Positions 59,816 through 64,000 of a DNA stretch of 64,000 nt are shown piece by piece (the first letter of the stretch is position 1; each line of letters begins with the position of its first letter). A program made the position numbers and the translations under genes. Origin of the DNA: Rhyzopertha dominica (taxonomy: Eukaryota; Arthropoda; Insecta; Coleoptera; Bostrichidae); contig QCXZ01000041.1 in NCBI GenBank assembly GCA_025024175.1, forward strand, positions 8,551,786-8,615,785, read 5' to 3'. The notes under the pieces are model-generated. The model saw only the letters and a list, made by a program, of their open reading frames with translations, ran no database searches and was not told the origin of the DNA.

Positions 59816-62684
59816 AAACAAAGTTATTACGTTATTTTAATTATTACGTTTATTCAATAAATTTTTATTTTCGTTATTTAATTGAATTTTTTATTATTAT
59901 AGTGATCTACAATGGTGACAAATTACTAGTGATCACAAAAGCAGCACATTACTAGGTGTCTACCCGATTTGATAGACCACGTAGAATATTCAGACATAGA
60001 AAGCGCATTACCTTCCAAGATTTTTTATAAAAATTTAGCTGTTGGTCTCGTCGGGTGTTAAGGTCTCTTATTGCAATATTAGTACCTACCACAAAAATAA
60101 ACTTGTATTTTTGCCAAAATGTTTGGTTGTGTCACACCTGTAGAAAAAACGTTGTGGGTTCATTTACCACTTGTACATAAATTGTAGGTTTTGTAAGAAC
60201 ACAAATCACACTTTTGTAAATGTATATATTACGCGCCTGTGGTATATAGTGATTTGTATTTAATTTACGTTATTAAGATAAANATTTGATATTACTAACA
60301 TTCTAACAATTTAATGCTGNNCAGAATTTTCTATGTGCTATTTTTCTGTGAAGCACGCCTCACGCCTCTAAATAATTTGTAGTATTACATGCTTGTTTAT
60401 ATTACGCATAAGAGTATTGCCAAATAAATACGGGTNAAGTTAAGAAAATAAATCAGAGGGGGCTGCACCTCCCCTGATTTATTTCTGGGCAAACAGCCCC
60501 CCTGTACTCGCCGCCCACGCAAAGAAGCGTATATATAAGATGCTAAAATTTAGTAGTTTGTAGTTAAACCTCTGGCTATATTAGTATTATTGGGCGACCT
60601 GGTAAATCATTTAGGAACACAACCCGTATTGCAGTGTGTTGCTAGAGCGGCAGTAGTACAAATAGAAATTCATGTGGCTTTCTATTTGCTGTAGCTATTG
60701 GATTACATTATGCAGCCACCATACCGAACGTAATACCGTTATTGTGTACATAAATGGAAAAAAGAACGAAACATCCGGGTTGGAATCTGAAAAATGATGG
60801 TACGCATTCAGGGTGAACCAGCGATACAGGTCCGTTGTTACGTTGTTGAATACCCCTTCGATTTGGAACGAGCATTCAGGCAATATCGGAACTGCAAAAC
60901 ATCTCTATCATGTCCATTAGTATCAGGACCGCAAAAATAGCGGCACAATAGCGATAGATATAAAAGTATATCTGATAATGCGCCGTTCATTTTTTGTTTG
61001 CGAGAACGGGTATTCGAATTTCAGTCGACGCCAGGAGCACGATTGCCCTATTTGCCCGAGGTTACCTGCAATGATCCGTGCTTTATAGAAAAAGAGGCGC
61101 TTCCGCACAGGTAGACAGCTCGATTATGGAACGCGGTGGGTGAGAACCGCTGCTTCTCAGTGTGTTCGCTAAACCTGACTGTTGCGGTAATAATAATCAT
61201 TGCTGACGTGCTGTTTATATCAATGTACAAAACCACCAATAATTAATAATTATTTATCTATTATCTTTTGTAGAAACTTTCATAGTGTTATCAATAATCC
61301 AAACTCTGTTTGAGCGGGTTTTCGTGGACACCACAATTTATCATAATTTTGAATTAACAATTCGTCGTAAACAAAAAGAAACTTAGAGAGCGGGAGAGAG
61401 CAATTTTATTATTTGCATCGATTTAGAAATCAGAATCTGGCCCACACTTTAGCAAAACATGGGTTTAGTGTTAAAATTTATTCATAAAGAAAGACATGAA
61501 AAATACAAAGCCTATACCTGCAGTGAAGTTCAAATTGTTGCAAGTAAGTAATACGTCACTGAAATGAAAATAAAAGAAAAAATGCGTATCAAGTCAAGTT
61601 AAAGTTTACAAGCAGAACAAAAATTGTCGTGTACAAGCTTAAAATTTATAATCCGAAAGTGACAATACCTAAAATGAATTTGAAATATTGGTACAAATGC
61701 TTAAACTTAACTTAAGCTAAGCAACCAATGTAGAAACAAGAAAGTAAAGCACCTGTGAATATTGGGCTTAAAAGATAAAAATCACACTATATTTAAACAA
61801 GGGATCGGGTTTTGAATAGTTAATAGAAGGTAAGGTCAAGAAAAGTAATTATAATGGCTTCAAAACACCAACCTCTAATCGAGATTCACCAAATCAATTT
61901 CTGAAAGATTCAAAACGTTTTTTTTTCAATCTTCAATATACATTATAACAAACTATGGAAAGTACAAATGAGAATAATAAACCCACGAGCCCCACCACCT
62001 TCAAGTACAATCGTTTCTTCACGGTAGTAGATAGAGAGGTATACGCACGATGCCGTGTGGAGCAGGCCGATTCCGTAGCCAGTCGCGTTAGAAAGAGATA
62101 GAGCATAGTGGGAATCGGTCCGCTTTGCATAAGGCTACTTTACAGCGCACACTGTGTCGATAATATCAATTTGATTCCCAAAATTACCCAAGCGAATAGC
62201 GATGGTCCATTTATCTTTCAAAAAGTGTGGAAATGATAAGCTTCTGTTGTAACTTGTGCAACAATTTTAGAACAGATTTGCGTCAGATAACGAAAATCCG
62301 CTGCAAATTGAATCAATACTTCCAGATCAAGTTGTCAAAATAAAATTTACGCTTTTATTACTTATATTATACATTTTTATCTCTAGACCTTTTTTTCTAC
62401 GACAAACAGTTCTCGTGATATTAGCAAAAATCCAGAAATTTGTAAATAACGCAATTCTAACCATCTGTTAAATACGGATCTCGCACCCTTAAATAATCCA
62501 CTTGTAGCAATAGTAAAGGCAGAAATGTAATTTAAACAAATTGTTTTCCCACACCACCCAACTGTGTATCAATGTTTACCATATGTCAAAATGACTTTTA
62601 GTGTTTTAATTTTGTTACCTATACTTGTTAGGCTACCGAAGAAGGCCGCTTGGTGAAAATTGGAAATAGGGTAGAAACAAGTGT
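59816..62684. other. 2.9 kb without a gene; small hairpin at 60454-60504
   Basis: The hairpin has arms CAGAGGGGGCTG and CAGCCCCCCTG. 60690-61230 is somewhat richer in G+C. Nothing else recognised. Confidence 0.35.
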
Positions 62685-62704
62685 TTTATTATTATTATTA
62701 TTAC

Positions 62705-62791
<87 letters not shown>
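62685..62791. repeat. (ATT)n microsatellite, about 107 bp
   Basis: TTA repeated about 35 times with one interruption (CTA at about 62703). It could be the expanded tail of a LINE like those at 24.4 and 41.1 kb, but no AATAAA or LINE sequence is seen next to it. Confidence 0.97.
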
Positions 62792-62792
<1 letters not shown>

Positions 62793-63259
62793 TCGCCCAA
62801 CACACAATATGACTGTAAAAGTTCGACAAGCCAGCATTAAATATGGGTCTAAATTCGATCCGTATAATTTATTCTGCATCATACTTAGAGGACAGGACGA
62901 AAAATGTCATACAAATGCAGGAGGAGTGAGATAGTAAAGGATTATAAGTGGCAACATAATAATCACTGACAATAGATTAGTAAGATGATAANCTACAAAG
63001 GATTGTTNACGTATAAATCTGAAATCGGTTGAACTCTCCCGTAACTGCATTTAATTGTTACCTTACTTTAACATATGTTATGCCTCTGAAGAAATACATC
63101 GAAGTCTCCTAGGGGGATTTGTGAATTGTAAAAATTTTAAACCATCACTAAACGCAATTATTGAATTCGTCACTCTAGAGTCTTGAGGGTTTACAATAAT
63201 TTATCAAAGATTCATCTCAGTAAGACTTATTCTGCCGTGAATGTGCGTTTATCGCAAAA
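62792..63259. other. Unannotated gap
   Basis: Nothing recognised; single N bases at 62992 and 63008. Confidence 0.35.
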
Positions 63260-63956
63260 ACGGTCACAACAACGTAGTTAATTTATCAGACGTTTATGAT
63301 CCGGATGCTGCTGAAAATTATAATACATTAAATTTAAGTCAGGTGAATGGTGAGAACGTAACTATAATTAAAACCAAGGCCAAAGAACACTTCATCCCAA
63401 AAATTAATGTAACATAGGAGAGATACGTATAAAGTAATTTAATACAGAGCTTAGAGATAAAATTTGCCGAGCTCTTGACAGAAATTCGCCATAAATGTAA
63501 AAACTGTGAATTCAGTGTCCTGGAGGACAGCTACGAGATGAAATAGTAATCGGAAGCTCAGATGACAGCATTCGAGAAAGGTTATTAACAGAATACAAGT
63601 TAACCCTAAATAAAGCAATAGATATTTACAGGGCGAGCAGGTGTAAGTGATTAAAGATCAAAACAGCAGGTGCTTTAAAAGAAAATGATGTAGTTAAAAT
63701 CAAACTAAAGCCACAAAATTTGAAAAAAGAGGAAGCATTCTGCAAAAAATGTAGTACTAACCATGGCAGAAAATCCAGCCCAGCATTTATGAAGATATGT
63801 GGAAAATATGGTACCAAAGGAAATTTTTCGAAATATTGCAAAACGAAAAAGAGAACTTTAAACACCGAAGCCCAGCACGAAGAAAAATTGCATTCACTGC
63901 ATGTTTCAAAATTAGAATGGCAAAAATATGACATAAACAATAAAAATAGAAAATAA
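63260..63956 (+). pseudogene. Gypsy-type gag remnant
   Basis: Frames joined across several stops give VYDPDAAENYNTLNL, HFIPKINVT then ERYV, and FAELLTEIRHKCKNCEFSVL, the insect Gypsy gag core. LRDEIVIGSSDDSIRERLLT and LTLNKAIDIYRAS follow. Then comes a nucleocapsid-like segment with CKKCSTNHGR and ICGKYGTKGNFSKYCK, two degenerate zinc knuckles. The last open frame (63720-63956) ends before any protease or polymerase. Upstream LTR not seen. Decayed and not infectious or mobile as seen. Confidence 0.8.
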
Positions 63957-64000
63957 TTATAACCTAAAAATAGAACTGGATTCGGGAGCGGTATAATGTT

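Noticed and set aside
48880..60440. Enrichment of N bases (48880-49251, 58896-60436) as a biological signal
   Set aside because: Single N bases are most simply assembly or polishing ambiguities.
62628..62934. Poly-Asn and poly-Leu open frames on opposite strands
   Set aside because: They are translations of the (ATT)n microsatellite.
1..64000. CRISPR array, bacterial operons, rRNA or integrated virus
   Set aside because: No regularly spaced repeats, no long contiguous frames, no rRNA-like blocks; the only virus-like signal is the decayed Gypsy-type gag at the right edge.

Overview
The window is eukaryotic, gene-poor and A+T-rich (about two thirds A+T by eye). I found no intact host gene, rRNA, functional tRNA or CRISPR array. 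The repeat content is animal, most likely insect: Penelope-like retroelements (PLEs), mariner and Tc1 transposases, LINEs ending in AATAAA plus (ATT)n, hAT-type ends and a Gypsy-type gag. A beetle is possible but this is a guess. Isolated single N bases suggest a draft or polished assembly. Almost every protein signal is a decayed transposon; none of the open frames looks like a working cellular gene.

Layout. 0-10 kb: a PLE palindrome (0.7-1.6 kb) and a Tc1 transposase pseudogene (6.5-7.2 kb) separated by unannotated DNA. 10-13 kb: a nested block, with a LINE fragment, a candidate hAT element (10.45-12.98 kb) carrying a direct-repeat pair and a truncated mariner, then a PLE end. 13-30 kb: a PLE reverse-transcriptase fragment, a PLE inverted repeat, a tRNA-like box-B palindrome, a LINE, a mariner, and the best-preserved PLE (28.25-30.0 kb, reverse transcriptase plus GIY-YIG endonuclease). 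30-42.5 kb: LINE fragments and a complete but dead 1.8 kb Tc1/mariner-superfamily element bounded by TA, with a second copy of its end at 41.7 kb. 44.8-47.2 kb: a candidate hAT element with a near-perfect 8-bp target duplication, holding coding-like exons and an internal inverted repeat. 47-64 kb: weak long-terminal-repeat signals, three transposase fragments, an inverted repeat at 58.7 kb, a long (ATT)n tract and a Gypsy gag remnant running to the right edge.

The most interesting signal recurs. At several unrelated PLE-type ends the same fold appears: a helix closing a CYGANGA-like heptamer, one extra base, a perfect hairpin, then GAAA and the other strand of the closing helix. This is hammerhead-ribozyme geometry, with a constant one-base departure from the canonical core. 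In the best-preserved PLE the two inverted terminal copies differ by exactly 28 nt, and that 28 nt is the hairpin plus GAAA. Several G+C-richer islands (near 5.1, 8.9, 32.5, 37.9, 43.7 and 49.6 kb) have no open frame and could be regulatory DNA; that is inference only.
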